From the NCBI GenBank assembly GCA_949744025.1, contig CATJWA010000134.1, forward strand, positions 1 to 7,487: DNA of 7,487 nucleotides. Reading direction: 5' to 3'. Origin of the DNA: an uncultured Eubacteriales bacterium (GTDB taxonomy: Bacteria; Bacillota; Clostridia; Oscillospirales; Oscillospiraceae). Made by a program: the position numbers and the translations under genes. The notes under the pieces are model-generated. The model searched no databases. It was not told where the DNA came from and saw only the letters and a program-made list of their open reading frames with translations. Positions 1 to 7,402 of this stretch are shown here, piece by piece. The first letter of the stretch is position 1, and each line of letters opens with the position of its first letter.

Positions 1-351
1 CTTACAATGCCGCACATCGCATATCAGGTCAAGGCCGCGCTGTTTGGACTCAGCGCGGAGAATGTGCGCCGCTGCATCGTCGCCTATGAGCCGATATGGG
101 CCATAGGCACCGGCAAGACTGCCACCGCCGATCAGGCCGAGGAGGTCTGCGCCCACATCCGCGCCGTCATAGCCGAGACCTATGACGCGGCGACCGCAGA
201 GGCCGTGAGCATACTCTACGGCGGCAGTATGAACGCCGCGAACGCCGCGCAGCTTCTTGCCAAGCCCGACATCGACGGCGGACTGATAGGCGGCGCGTCC
301 CTCAAGCCGGCGGACTTTTCAAAGATTATTGCCGCGGCCTCGGAGGGCTGA
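1..351 (+). CDS. tpiA: Triosephosphate isomerase, C-terminal part (5' end cut by the window edge)
   Basis: Cytosolic TIM-barrel enzyme that interconverts glyceraldehyde 3-phosphate and dihydroxyacetone phosphate in glycolysis. The reading frame is open from base 1, so this is the last 116 codons of a protein that is normally about 250 residues; the N-terminal part, with the active-site Lys and His, lies outside the window. Visible family signatures in order are the catalytic Glu in the motif AYEPIWAIGTG, which continues into the mobile phosphate-gripping loop (GTGKTA), then the phosphate-binding motif YGGSM with N two residues later, and GGASLK near the C-terminus. The Met at base 7 is internal, since family homology continues upstream of it and there is no ribosome binding site. 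The stop codon lies 6 bases before gpmI, so the two genes are co-transcribed and probably translationally coupled. The identification is secure from the motifs. Confidence 0.97.
   Translation, partial: LTMPHIAYQVKAALFGLSAENVRRCIVAYEPIWAIGTGKTATADQAEEVCAHIRAVIAETYDAATAEAVSILYGGSMNAANAAQLLAKPDIDGGLIGGASLKPADFSKIIAAASEG
341..347 (+). promoter_or_regulatory. Ribosome binding site of gpmI inside the tpiA 3' end
   Basis: CGGAGGG lies 10 bases before the gpmI ATG and is contained in the last codons of tpiA. This fixes the gpmI start and suggests that translation of the two genes is coupled. Confidence 0.7.
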
Positions 352-357
352 GCGAAA

Positions 358-1881
358 ATGAAGGATAAAAAACCGATAGTCCTGCTCATCATGGACGGTT
401 ACGGCCTCGGCGCGCAGGACGCGGACAACGCCGTGTACACCGCGGACACGCCGGTGCTCGACGGTCTGTTTACCTCCTATCCCCACACACGGCTTGCCGC
501 CTCGGGCCTCGACGTGGGTCTGCCGGACGGGCAGATAGGCAACAGCGAGGTCGGCCACACGAACATCGGCGCGGGCCGCGTGGTGTTTCAGGACCTGCCG
601 CGCATCTCCCGCGCGATTGACGACGGCAGCTTCTTTGAAAACGGACACTACCGCGCCGCCATGACTGCGGCAAAGGAGGGCGGACACGCCCTGCACCTGA
701 TGGGCCTTGTGTCCGACGGCGGAGTGCACAGCCACAACACGCACCTTTACGCGCTGCTGAAAATGGCAAAGGACATGGGGCTTGAGCGGGTCTATGTCCA
801 CGCGTTCCTCGACGGGCGCGACGTGCCGCCGAAGTCCGGCGCGGAGTTTATGCGTGAGCTGGACGCGGAGATTTCCAAAATCGGCCGCGGCCGCGTGGCC
901 ACCGTCATGGGCCGCTTCTACGCCATGGACCGCGACAAGCGCTGGGAGCGCTTGCAGCAGGCTTACAACGCGATGGTGCGCGGCGAGGGCATAAAAAATC
1001 CCGACGCGGCCGATGCGGTTGAAAAAAGCTACGCGGAGGATGTAACCGACGAGTTTGTAAAGCCCGTGGTTTGCGACGAAAACGGTATGATACACAGCGG
1101 GGACAGCGTCATCTTCTTCAACTTTCGCCCCGACCGCGCGCGGGAGATTACCTGGGCGCTGACCGGAAACCTGCCCGCGGACGCGGCGATGGACACGGAA
1201 AAGCTCGCTCTCAATTTCGTGTGCACCACGCAGTATGACGAAAACCTTACGCTGCCCATAGCTTTCCCGCCCGAGAGTATTGAGCGCACCTTCGGCGAGT
1301 ATATAAGCTCGCTGGGACTAAGGCAGCTCCGCATCGCGGAGACGGAGAAATACGCGCACGTGACCTTCTTCTTCAACGGCGGCGTGGAACAGCCGGAAAA
1401 GGGCGAGGACAGGGTTCTTATTGCCTCGCCGAAGGAGTTCCCGACCTATGACCTCATTCCGGAGATGAGCGCGTACAAGGTCGCCGACGAGTGCGCACGG
1501 CGCGTCCGCAGCGGGGACTACGACGTGGTTATCTGCAATCTTGCAAACTGCGACATGGTGGGACACACGGGCGTGATGTCCGCCGCGGTGACGGCGGTGC
1601 AGACCGTGGACGAGTGCGTGGGAATAATCGGAAAGGCCGTGCGCGAGAGGGGCGGCGTGCTGCTTGTCACCGCCGACCACGGCAACGCCGACAGCATGAA
1701 GCTGCCCTCCGGCAGTCCCAACACCGCTCACACCACAAATCCCGTACCGCTTATCGTCTGCGGCGCCGGCAGCCTTAAGCTGCGCGAGGGCCGTTTAGCC
1801 GACATCGCGCCGACGATGCTCGAGCTCATGGGGCTTGAAAAGCCGGCGGAGATGAGCGGCGTATCCATGATAGAAAAGTAA
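358..1881 (+). CDS. gpmI: 2,3-bisphosphoglycerate-independent phosphoglycerate mutase
   Basis: Converts 3-phosphoglycerate to 2-phosphoglycerate through a phosphoserine intermediate using two metal ions (Mn2+ in the Firmicutes enzymes). It belongs to the alkaline phosphatase superfamily and acts in the cytosol. At 507 residues it has the normal full length. Visible elements are the N-terminal metal motif IMDGYG (Asp13), the catalytic serine in GNSEVGH (Ser63), the substrate-binding stretches HAFLDGRD (148-155) and NFRPDRAREI (255-264), the motif EKYAHVTFFFNGG (330-342), the metal motif CDMVGHTG (398-405), the metal motif TADHGNAD (438-445) and HTTNPVP (458-464). The metal ligands expected of the family therefore all appear present. 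The start is fixed by the ribosome binding site 10 bases upstream. It is the middle gene of the tpiA-gpmI-eno run, with 41 bases before eno. There is nothing unusual about it; a long antisense open frame over this gene is a by-product of its GC-rich codons. Confidence 0.98.
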   Translation: MKDKKPIVLLIMDGYGLGAQDADNAVYTADTPVLDGLFTSYPHTRLAASGLDVGLPDGQIGNSEVGHTNIGAGRVVFQDLPRISRAIDDGSFFENGHYRAAMTAAKEGGHALHLMGLVSDGGVHSHNTHLYALLKMAKDMGLERVYVHAFLDGRDVPPKSGAEFMRELDAEISKIGRGRVATVMGRFYAMDRDKRWERLQQAYNAMVRGEGIKNPDAADAVEKSYAEDVTDEFVKPVVCDENGMIHSGDSVIFFNFRPDRAREITWALTGNLPADAAMDTEKLALNFVCTTQYDENLTLPIAFPPESIERTFGEYISSLGLRQLRIAETEKYAHVTFFFNGGVEQPEKGEDRVLIASPKEFPTYDLIPEMSAYKVADECARRVRSGDYDVVICNLANCDMVGHTGVMSAAVTAVQTVDECVGIIGKAVRERGGVLLVTADHGNADSMKLPSGSPNTAHTTNPVPLIVCGAGSLKLREGRLADIAPTMLELMGLEKPAEMSGVSMIEK

Positions 1882-1908
1882 ACCAATCCGATATTTCACA
1901 AAATTTTT

Positions 1909-1914
1909 AGGAGG
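1909..1914 (+). promoter_or_regulatory. Ribosome binding site of eno
   Basis: A consensus AGGAGG lies 8 bases before the eno ATG, in a 41-base AT-rich gap after gpmI. I see no convincing promoter in that gap, so eno is probably read from the upstream operon promoter. Confidence 0.85.
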
Positions 1915-1922
1915 TTTCACAC

Positions 1923-3227
<1,305 letters not shown>

Positions 3228-3231
3228 GACA

Positions 3232-3275
3232 CACGATAAAAAGGGAGGGCCCCGCGGCTCTCCCTTTTTATCGTG
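3232..3275. terminator. Two-way terminator between eno and the convergent gene
   Basis: A perfect 16-bp inverted repeat (CACGATAAAAAGGGAG at 3232-3247, its complement at 3260-3275). It continues inward through one G-U and three G-C pairs to a 4-base loop at 3252-3255, for about 20 pairs in all. The stem carries an A-run on the left and a T-run on the right, so each strand's transcript has U residues after the GC-rich core. It begins 4 bases after the eno stop and ends 1 base before the stop of the opposing gene, so it most likely terminates transcription from both sides. Confidence 0.93.
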
Positions 3276-3276
3276 C

Positions 3277-4017
3277 TCACACCTGTATGTCCACGCTCAC
3301 AGGCGCTTCCGGCGCAGGCGCGCTCTGTGCGGCGTACTCGCGCGCGGCGGCCTCGGTTGAGGCCGTGAGCTGCTCGGAAAGCTGCCGCGCCTGTTCGCGC
3401 AGCTCCATGCGCGTTGCGGCAAGCTGGCCTTGCAGACGGTTGTCAATCTCCGCTTCGCGCATATAACCCGCCTCCCTGAGCGTGCGCATGGTGCGCCGGT
3501 TATTCAGCTCATGGCGCAGGCTTGCGGCCCGCCGCCGCTGATTTTCCATTCGCGCACGCTTTTGTCTGGCCCGCAGCAGGTCCTCCTGCCGGAGCTCCCG
3601 CTTTTTCTTTCCCGCGCGGCCGACCGCCTTCTGAAGCTGGCGTATCGCCGCCTTTATCCGCTCGGAATTCTCGCTGTCACTGCGCATGGCGGCCTGAAAG
3701 CGCACAATCTGGCGCTGGGCATATCCCGCCGCCGCGCTGACCTGCGCCTGCGTCCGCGCGCCCGACAGACGAGAATAAGCCGTCATCGCCGCGTCGCCGT
3801 AGCGCGAGGGATTTACTTTCAGCTTAAGGCTGTCGCGCCGCTGATCGGCCTTCTCGCGCGCCTGACGGAGCATCTCGGCAAGGCTCTCTCCCTCGGTATC
3901 CTTCGCGCTGAGCGCGTTCTGCTCCGCGGCCCTGGCTTGGACGGCCGTGTTCTGCGCCGCAGCCTTTTCCTGCGCGGCATATGCCGCCGGCGGCGTCCCT
4001 GCTCCGGTCACGCTCAT
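3277..4017 (-). CDS. Uncharacterised Arg/Ala-rich, probably coiled-coil protein
   Basis: I do not recognise a named family. Starting at the ATG at 4017 the product is 246 residues. The open frame extends 3 codons further to a GTG at 4026, but the sequence AAGGGGGTGA lies 5 bases before the ATG and would overlap the GTG, so the ATG is preferred. The protein has no signal peptide, no membrane segment, no Cys and no Trp. About one residue in seven is Arg. Counting from the ATG, residues 1-35 are a low-complexity Ala/Gln segment, 40-67 a charged helix, and 68-107 a more ordered part with VNPSRYGDAAMTAYSRLSGA and AAGYAQRQIVRFQAA. Residues 110-180 form a very basic helix (KKKRELR, RRRAASLRHEL), and 185-230 another helix with AGYMREAEIDNRLQGQL. 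The tail is rich in Ala and Pro. The basic helices could bind nucleic acid or an acidic partner, but this is only an inference. It is a single gene, facing eno and divergent from the dehydrogenase gene. Confidence 0.8.
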   Translation of the reverse strand: MSVTGAGTPPAAYAAQEKAAAQNTAVQARAAEQNALSAKDTEGESLAEMLRQAREKADQRRDSLKLKVNPSRYGDAAMTAYSRLSGARTQAQVSAAAGYAQRQIVRFQAAMRSDSENSERIKAAIRQLQKAVGRAGKKKRELRQEDLLRARQKRARMENQRRRAASLRHELNNRRTMRTLREAGYMREAEIDNRLQGQLAATRMELREQARQLSEQLTASTEAAAREYAAQSAPAPEAPVSVDIQV

Positions 4018-4018
4018 A

Positions 4019-4031
4019 TCCCTCACCCCCT
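4019..4031 (-). promoter_or_regulatory. Ribosome binding site that decides the start of the 3277-4017 gene
   Basis: Read on the - strand, TAAGGGGGTGAGG precedes GATATG. AAGGGGGTGA differs by one base from the ideal anti-Shine-Dalgarno match AAGGAGGTGA. Its core sits 8 bases before the ATG at 4017 but runs into the alternative GTG at 4026. Confidence 0.6.
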
Positions 4032-4050
4032 TACGGTAAATATCGGCAGC

Positions 4051-4080
4051 TTACGCCGCCCGGAAAAGGGCGCGGCGTAA
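4051..4080. repeat. Stem-loop in the leader of the 3277-4017 gene
   Basis: A 9-bp perfect inverted repeat, TTACGCCGC (4051-4059) with GCGGCGTAA (4072-4080). It extends inward by about two further G-C pairs around a bulged C, with an A-rich loop on the + strand. It is not followed by a T-run on either strand, so it is a poor intrinsic terminator. It lies just upstream of the - strand ribosome binding site, where it would be part of the 5' leader of that gene. Confidence 0.5.
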
Positions 4081-4106
4081 ATTTCTATCCCGCGTATCTA
4101 TATTTT

Positions 4107-4120
4107 GTTGTTATAACAAC
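4107..4120. promoter_or_regulatory. Perfect 14-bp palindrome, candidate operator
   Basis: GTTGTTATAACAAC is identical to its own reverse complement and lies in the AT-rich divergent intergenic region, 14 bases upstream of the -35 box of the dehydrogenase promoter. The position and symmetry suggest a binding site for a dimeric regulator. The half-sites TTGTTA and TAACAA resemble those of the clostridial redox sensor Rex, but the spacer normally found between Rex half-sites is absent, so the assignment is open. Confidence 0.5.
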
Positions 4121-4139
4121 TCTTTTTACAGCTATTGAA
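4110..4139 (-). promoter_or_regulatory. Possible weak promoter for the 3277-4017 gene
   Basis: On the - strand, TTCAAT (4139 to 4134) is followed after 18 bases by TATAAC (4115 to 4110). The -10 match is 5 of 6, but the -35 match is only 3 of 6. If real, its -10 box lies inside the palindrome at 4107-4120 and its -35 box overlaps that of the divergent dehydrogenase promoter. Confidence 0.25.
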
Positions 4140-4163
4140 ATTGTCTAAATTCACCTGTATAAT
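4135..4163 (+). promoter_or_regulatory. Sigma-A promoter of the alcohol dehydrogenase gene
   Basis: TTGAAA (4135-4140), an exact 17-base spacer and a consensus TATAAT (4158-4163), with TG directly before the -10 box. Predicted transcription starts near 4170, giving a leader of roughly 55 bases before the ATG at 4226. This is the best promoter in the window. Confidence 0.85.
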
Positions 4164-4210
4164 AAAAATGAAAGTGTTAATTTCCCTCAAAACCCACAAA
4201 AAAGTAAGCT

Positions 4211-4217
4211 AAGGAGG
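4211..4217 (+). promoter_or_regulatory. Ribosome binding site of the alcohol dehydrogenase gene
   Basis: AAGGAGG lies 8 bases before the ATG at 4226 and fixes that start. Confidence 0.85.
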
Positions 4218-4225
4218 CACCCCCT

Positions 4226-5323
4226 ATGAAAGTCAAAGCTGCAATCACGCACGAAAAAGGTAAGCTCGCGATAGAGACCGTGGAGCTTGCAGAGCCGCAG
4301 GCGGGCGAGGTCCGCGTAAGAATTGTCGCCAGCGGCGTCTGCCACACGGACTCCGCCGGCATCGAACAGCTCATTCCCGTGGCCCTGCCCGCGATTTTCG
4401 GGCACGAGGGAGTCGGCGTTGTCGAGGACGTGGGCGCGGGCGTGGCCGGCCTGAAAAAGGGCGACAGGGTTATCATGACCTTCCCGTCCTGCGGCTGCTG
4501 CCCCCACTGCCTGGACGGCGCTCCCTACGCCTGCGACGATTTGAACAGGCTCATGTTCGACGGCTCATATAAGGACGGAACCAAGCGCTTTTCCCAGAAC
4601 GGCACACCCGTGTCCTCCTTCTTCGGCCAGGGCGCCTTTGCCGAATACGTGGTGGTTGATGCGCGCAACGCCGTAAAGGTGGAGGTTGACGACGACGAGC
4701 AGCTTGCCTGCCTGTGCTCTCTCGGCTGCGGAGTGCAGACCGGCGCGGGCGCGGTGCTAAACCGCTGCGACCCCAAGCCGGGCTCCACCATCGCTGTGTT
4801 TGGCTGCGGCGGCGTGGGCATGAGCGCGATAATGGCCGCGAAGCTGGCCGGATGCAGCCGGATTTTTGCCGTGGACGTTGTCCCCTCCCGCCTCGAAATG
4901 GCAAAGGAGCTGGGTGCAACGGACGCCGTCAACGGCAGGGAGTGCAACGCCGTTGAGGAGATACAGAGGCTCTCCGGCGGCGGAGTGAATTTCAGCATCG
5001 AGTGCTCCGGACTGCCGATGCTCGCGCAGCAGGCGCTCGGCTGCCTCCAGCGCGAGGGACTGTGCGTGCTGGTGAGCGTCACCGGAGACGCGGAGGTGCC
5101 CATAGCACTTGAGCCCATGCTCATGAACAAGAGCGCGACCCTCGCCGGCCTGACTGAGGGCGGCTCAAACCCGCAGGTGTTCATTCCCAAGCTGGTCAAG
5201 TATTTCCGCGAGGGACGCCTGCCGGTTGACAAGCTGGTTAAATTCTATAAGTTCGACGAGATAGAACAGGCTTTTGAGGACTCACATAAGGGCGTAACCA
5301 TCAAACCTATTCTGAGATTTTAA
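4226..5323 (+). CDS. Zinc-dependent alcohol dehydrogenase, aryl/benzyl-alcohol dehydrogenase-like
   Basis: Cytosolic NAD(P)-linked enzyme of the medium-chain dehydrogenase family, 365 residues, the usual length. The GroES-like N-terminal domain holds the catalytic zinc ligands Cys39 (SGVCHTD), His60 (GHEGVGVVEDVG) and Cys168 (LGCGVQTGAGAVLN). The structural zinc lobe is complete: Cys89, Cys92, Cys95 and Cys103. The Rossmann domain begins with VFGCGGVG (191-198), and Asp217 at the end of the second strand (FAVD) favours NAD(H) over NADP(H). The motifs FFGQGAFAEYVVV (132-144) and GCGVQTGAGAV are typical of the subgroup that includes benzyl-alcohol dehydrogenase and the related class III enzymes. 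The natural substrate cannot be read from the sequence; a primary or aromatic alcohol or aldehyde is likely. The gene stands alone, with its own promoter and terminator. A palindrome upstream of the promoter may couple it to a regulator. Confidence 0.93.
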   Translation: MKVKAAITHEKGKLAIETVELAEPQAGEVRVRIVASGVCHTDSAGIEQLIPVALPAIFGHEGVGVVEDVGAGVAGLKKGDRVIMTFPSCGCCPHCLDGAPYACDDLNRLMFDGSYKDGTKRFSQNGTPVSSFFGQGAFAEYVVVDARNAVKVEVDDDEQLACLCSLGCGVQTGAGAVLNRCDPKPGSTIAVFGCGGVGMSAIMAAKLAGCSRIFAVDVVPSRLEMAKELGATDAVNGRECNAVEEIQRLSGGGVNFSIECSGLPMLAQQALGCLQREGLCVLVSVTGDAEVPIALEPMLMNKSATLAGLTEGGSNPQVFIPKLVKYFREGRLPVDKLVKFYKFDEIEQAFEDSHKGVTIKPILRF

Positions 5324-5331
5324 CAAATATG

Positions 5332-5362
5332 AACAGAGGCCGCTTTCGCGGCCTCTGTTTCC
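5332..5362 (+). terminator. Terminator of the alcohol dehydrogenase gene
   Basis: A perfect 12-bp stem, AACAGAGGCCGC (5332-5343) with GCGGCCTCTGTT (5348-5359), a TTTC loop and a short T-run ending the 3' arm. It starts 8 bases after the stop codon. The U-tract is short, but the stem is very stable. Confidence 0.88.
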
Positions 5363-5406
5363 TTATATCAAGTAACCAATAAATTGCAATTCTGCAAAAA
5401 AAATAG

Positions 5407-5434
5407 TGCACAATCCTTATTTTTGTTGTATAGT
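5407..5434 (+). promoter_or_regulatory. Probable promoter of the Na/Pi cotransporter gene
   Basis: TGCACA (5407-5412, 4 of 6 to consensus), a 16-base spacer, then TATAGT (5429-5434, 5 of 6) preceded directly by TG. It lies in an AT-rich gap after the dehydrogenase terminator. Transcription would begin near 5441, which makes the ATG at 5437 an impossible start and leaves a leader of about 70 bases. Confidence 0.45.
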
Positions 5435-5501
5435 AGATGTGTGTAAATGTAGACATCTGTATGTACTATTGGGCTCGCCCGGAAGGCTTGCCCCGGAAAA
5501 G

Positions 5502-5507
5502 AAGGAG
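5502..5507 (+). promoter_or_regulatory. Shine-Dalgarno sequence of the Na/Pi cotransporter gene
   Basis: AAGGAG is the only good Shine-Dalgarno match in the leader. It is 1 base before GTG 5509 and 10 bases before CTG 5518, so it argues against the upstream ATG codons and points to a non-ATG start. Confidence 0.6.
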
Positions 5508-5508
5508 C

Positions 5509-7278
5509 GTGGCTATCCTGAGTATTTCCAACGTTATTTCGCTGTTAGGCGGCGTAGCCCTGTTTCTGTTCGGCATGTCGCTTATGGGCGACGGTCTGAA
5601 AAAAGTCGCAGGAAACCGCCTGGAAATTGTTTTGTACAAGCTGAGCAACACGCCGCTCAAGGGCGTGCTTCTCGGCACCGCCGTAACCGCCGTGATACAG
5701 TCGTCCTCGGCGACCTCGGTCATGGTCGTCGGTTTTGTCAACTCCGGCATGATGAAGGTTCGCCAGGCAATCGGCATCGTCCTTGGCGCCATACTCGGAA
5801 CCAGCGTCACCGGCTGGATAATCTGCCTTTCGGACATAAACGGCTCGGGCTGGGTCGCCCTGCTGTCCACGTCCACGCTCTCCGGCATAATCGCCGTGGC
5901 GGGCATTATTCTGTATATGTTCTCAAAAAAGCTGACGCATGTGCACGTCGGCAACATCTTTCTCGGCTTCGCAGTGCTGATGTACGGCATGCAGGCGATG
6001 AGCTCCGCGGTGTCTCCGCTGCGCGAGAGCCGGATGTTTATCGACCTTATCACCAGCTTTTCAAACCCGATTATAGGCATTCTCGTCGGCGCGGTATTTA
6101 CAAGCATACTGCAAAGCGCCTCGGCCGCGGTAGGTATCCTTCAGGCGCTGTCCACAACCGGCGCGATTGACTTCTCCGTTGCTCTGCCGGTTATAATGGG
6201 CATCGCCATAGGCGCGGCCGTCCCCGTGCTGCTCTCGGCCCTGGGAGCAAATGTAAACGGCCGGCGCACTGCGTTTACCTACCTGCTGATAGACGTAATA
6301 GGCGTCATTGTGTGGAGCATACTGTTCTACTCCATAAACTCGGCAGTGCGCTTTGACTTCATGGGCGCGGAAATGAACTCCGTGAGCATCGCGTTTCTCA
6401 ACACTCTTTTCCGCTTCACCATGGTTGTGGTGCTCACGCCCTTTATCGGCCTGATGGAAAAGCTTATCTGCATTATTATCCCCGACGCAAAGGAAACGCA
6501 GGGCGAGCCCTCCGAGCCGGAGCTTGCCCGGCTTGAGGAGCTGTTCCTCGCCCACCCCGCGCTGGCGATTGAACAGAGCCGCGCCGCCGTAAACGCCATG
6601 GCGCGCCGCGCCCAGCAGAGCCTTATCGGGGCCTTTGCCCTGCTCGGCTCCTTCAGCGAGGAAGGTTTTAAGAATGTTCACAAGCTTGAGGACACGGTGG
6701 ACATCTACGAGGACCGGATAGGCACCTATCTGGTGAAGGTAACCGGAATGGAGCTGACCGCGCGGCAGACGGAGGATATTTCTAAATTTCTGCATACCAT
6801 AAGCGACTTTGAGCGCATAAGCGACCACGCGCTGAATATAGGCGAAAACGCGCAGGAGATACATGAAAAAAAGATTGTATTTTCAGACGAGGCGCTCCAT
6901 GAGCTGGAGGTCATAACCGCCGCGGTATCGGAGATAGTGGCAGTATCCTTCGACAGCTTCATAACCAACAATATTGAGCGGGCTTACCGTGTGGAGCCGT
7001 TTGCCGAGCTTATAGACAATCTGTGCTCTGAGATGAAGCTTCACCATGTTGACCGCGTAAAGACCGGCAAGTGTACGCTCAACCAGGGCTTTGTTTTCAA
7101 CGACCTTATGACCAACTATGAGCGTGTGGCAGGCCACTGCTCAAACATCGCTGTGGCGATGATAGAGCTCGAGTCCGACGCCTTTGACACCCATCAGTAT
7201 CTCAGCAGCCTGCGCGAGCTGCGTTCGCACTGCTTTGACCAGTATTTTGAGGAGTACAGCAAACGGTTTTCGATTTAA
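5509..7278 (+). CDS. Na/Pi cotransporter family protein with C-terminal PhoU-like domain
   Basis: Integral membrane protein of the Na+/phosphate symporter family, probably importing phosphate or a related anion with Na+. From the GTG at 5509 it has 589 residues. The first helix is LLGGVALFLFGM, and the first transport repeat has the hallmark QSSSATS (64-70) after TAVTAVI. The inverted second repeat has QSASAAVGILQAL (202-214), with several further hydrophobic helices up to about residue 325. Residues 335-589 are soluble and all-helical. They carry two PhoU-type metal-binding signatures: DFERISDHALNIGENAQE (433-450) and NYERVAGHCSNIAVAMIE (536-553). Firmicutes homologues share this fusion. The start is uncertain. 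AAGGAG (5502-5507) is only 1 base before the GTG but 10 before a CTG at 5518, which would give a start matching the usual family N-terminus. An ATG at 5461 lacks a ribosome binding site. The gene stands alone; no pst or phoU neighbour is visible. Confidence 0.92.
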   Translation: MAILSISNVISLLGGVALFLFGMSLMGDGLKKVAGNRLEIVLYKLSNTPLKGVLLGTAVTAVIQSSSATSVMVVGFVNSGMMKVRQAIGIVLGAILGTSVTGWIICLSDINGSGWVALLSTSTLSGIIAVAGIILYMFSKKLTHVHVGNIFLGFAVLMYGMQAMSSAVSPLRESRMFIDLITSFSNPIIGILVGAVFTSILQSASAAVGILQALSTTGAIDFSVALPVIMGIAIGAAVPVLLSALGANVNGRRTAFTYLLIDVIGVIVWSILFYSINSAVRFDFMGAEMNSVSIAFLNTLFRFTMVVVLTPFIGLMEKLICIIIPDAKETQGEPSEPELARLEELFLAHPALAIEQSRAAVNAMARRAQQSLIGAFALLGSFSEEGFKNVHKLEDTVDIYEDRIGTYLVKVTGMELTARQTEDISKFLHTISDFERISDHALNIGENAQEIHEKKIVFSDEALHELEVITAAVSEIVAVSFDSFITNNIERAYRVEPFAELIDNLCSEMKLHHVDRVKTGKCTLNQGFVFNDLMTNYERVAGHCSNIAVAMIELESDAFDTHQYLSSLRELRSHCFDQYFEEYSKRFSI

Positions 7279-7330
7279 GCCCTCCCAGCTCCGCCGTTGC
7301 AAGGGCGCAATTTCTCCGCGCACTTGAAAT

Positions 7331-7389
7331 AAACAAATAATCCGAACCCATCTCCCACAGGGAAGATTTGGTTCGGATTATTCTTGTTT
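7331..7389. terminator. Long hairpin after the Na/Pi cotransporter gene, likely two-way terminator
   Basis: The core is a perfect 13-bp pair, AATAATCCGAACC (7336-7348) with GGTTCGGATTATT (7370-7382). It extends outward through AAACA/TGTTT past a 2-base bulge, and inward through ATCT and CCC pairs around an ACA loop. In total about 25 pairs span 59 bases. It starts 53 bases after the stop at 7278. On the - strand it is followed by the T-rich TTATTTGTTTATTT, so it could also stop transcription coming from the right. Confidence 0.75.
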
Positions 7390-7402
7390 GGTGCGAATGC
7401 TC

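Noticed and set aside
319..1095. 258-codon open frame on the - strand over tpiA and gpmI
   Set aside because: It is antisense to two secure enzyme genes and arises from GC-rich codon bias; the product is a His/Val/Arg-rich composition with no motif and no ribosome binding site.
1882..1922. AT-rich gap before eno as a possible internal promoter
   Set aside because: There is no -35/-10 pair with acceptable match and spacing; it contains the ribosome binding site only.
3430..4080. 216-codon open frame on the + strand antisense to the unknown gene
   Set aside because: It has no start signal and a Leu/Arg-rich random-looking product. The - strand frame has a good ribosome binding site, a matching terminator and a plausible protein composition.
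4168..4212. 14-codon leader ORF (MKVLISLKTHKKVS) whose TAA overlaps the dehydrogenase ribosome binding site
   Set aside because: The layout looks like a coupling leader peptide, but its ATG lies at or before the predicted transcription start near 4170, and it has no ribosome binding site. Chance is more likely.
4526..5232. Long - strand open frame over the dehydrogenase gene
   Set aside because: It is antisense to a fully supported gene with complete zinc ligands; Ser/Pro/Thr-rich product without motifs.
5406..6170. 254-codon open frame on the + strand overlapping the Na/Pi cotransporter in another frame
   Set aside because: The cotransporter frame has clear family motifs throughout; the other frame is Arg/His-rich, without motifs or a ribosome binding site.
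7279..7306. GCCCT/AGGGC inverted repeat directly after the cotransporter stop
   Set aside because: Only 5 pairs around an 18-base loop and no T-run; too weak to be called a terminator beside the long hairpin at 7331-7389.
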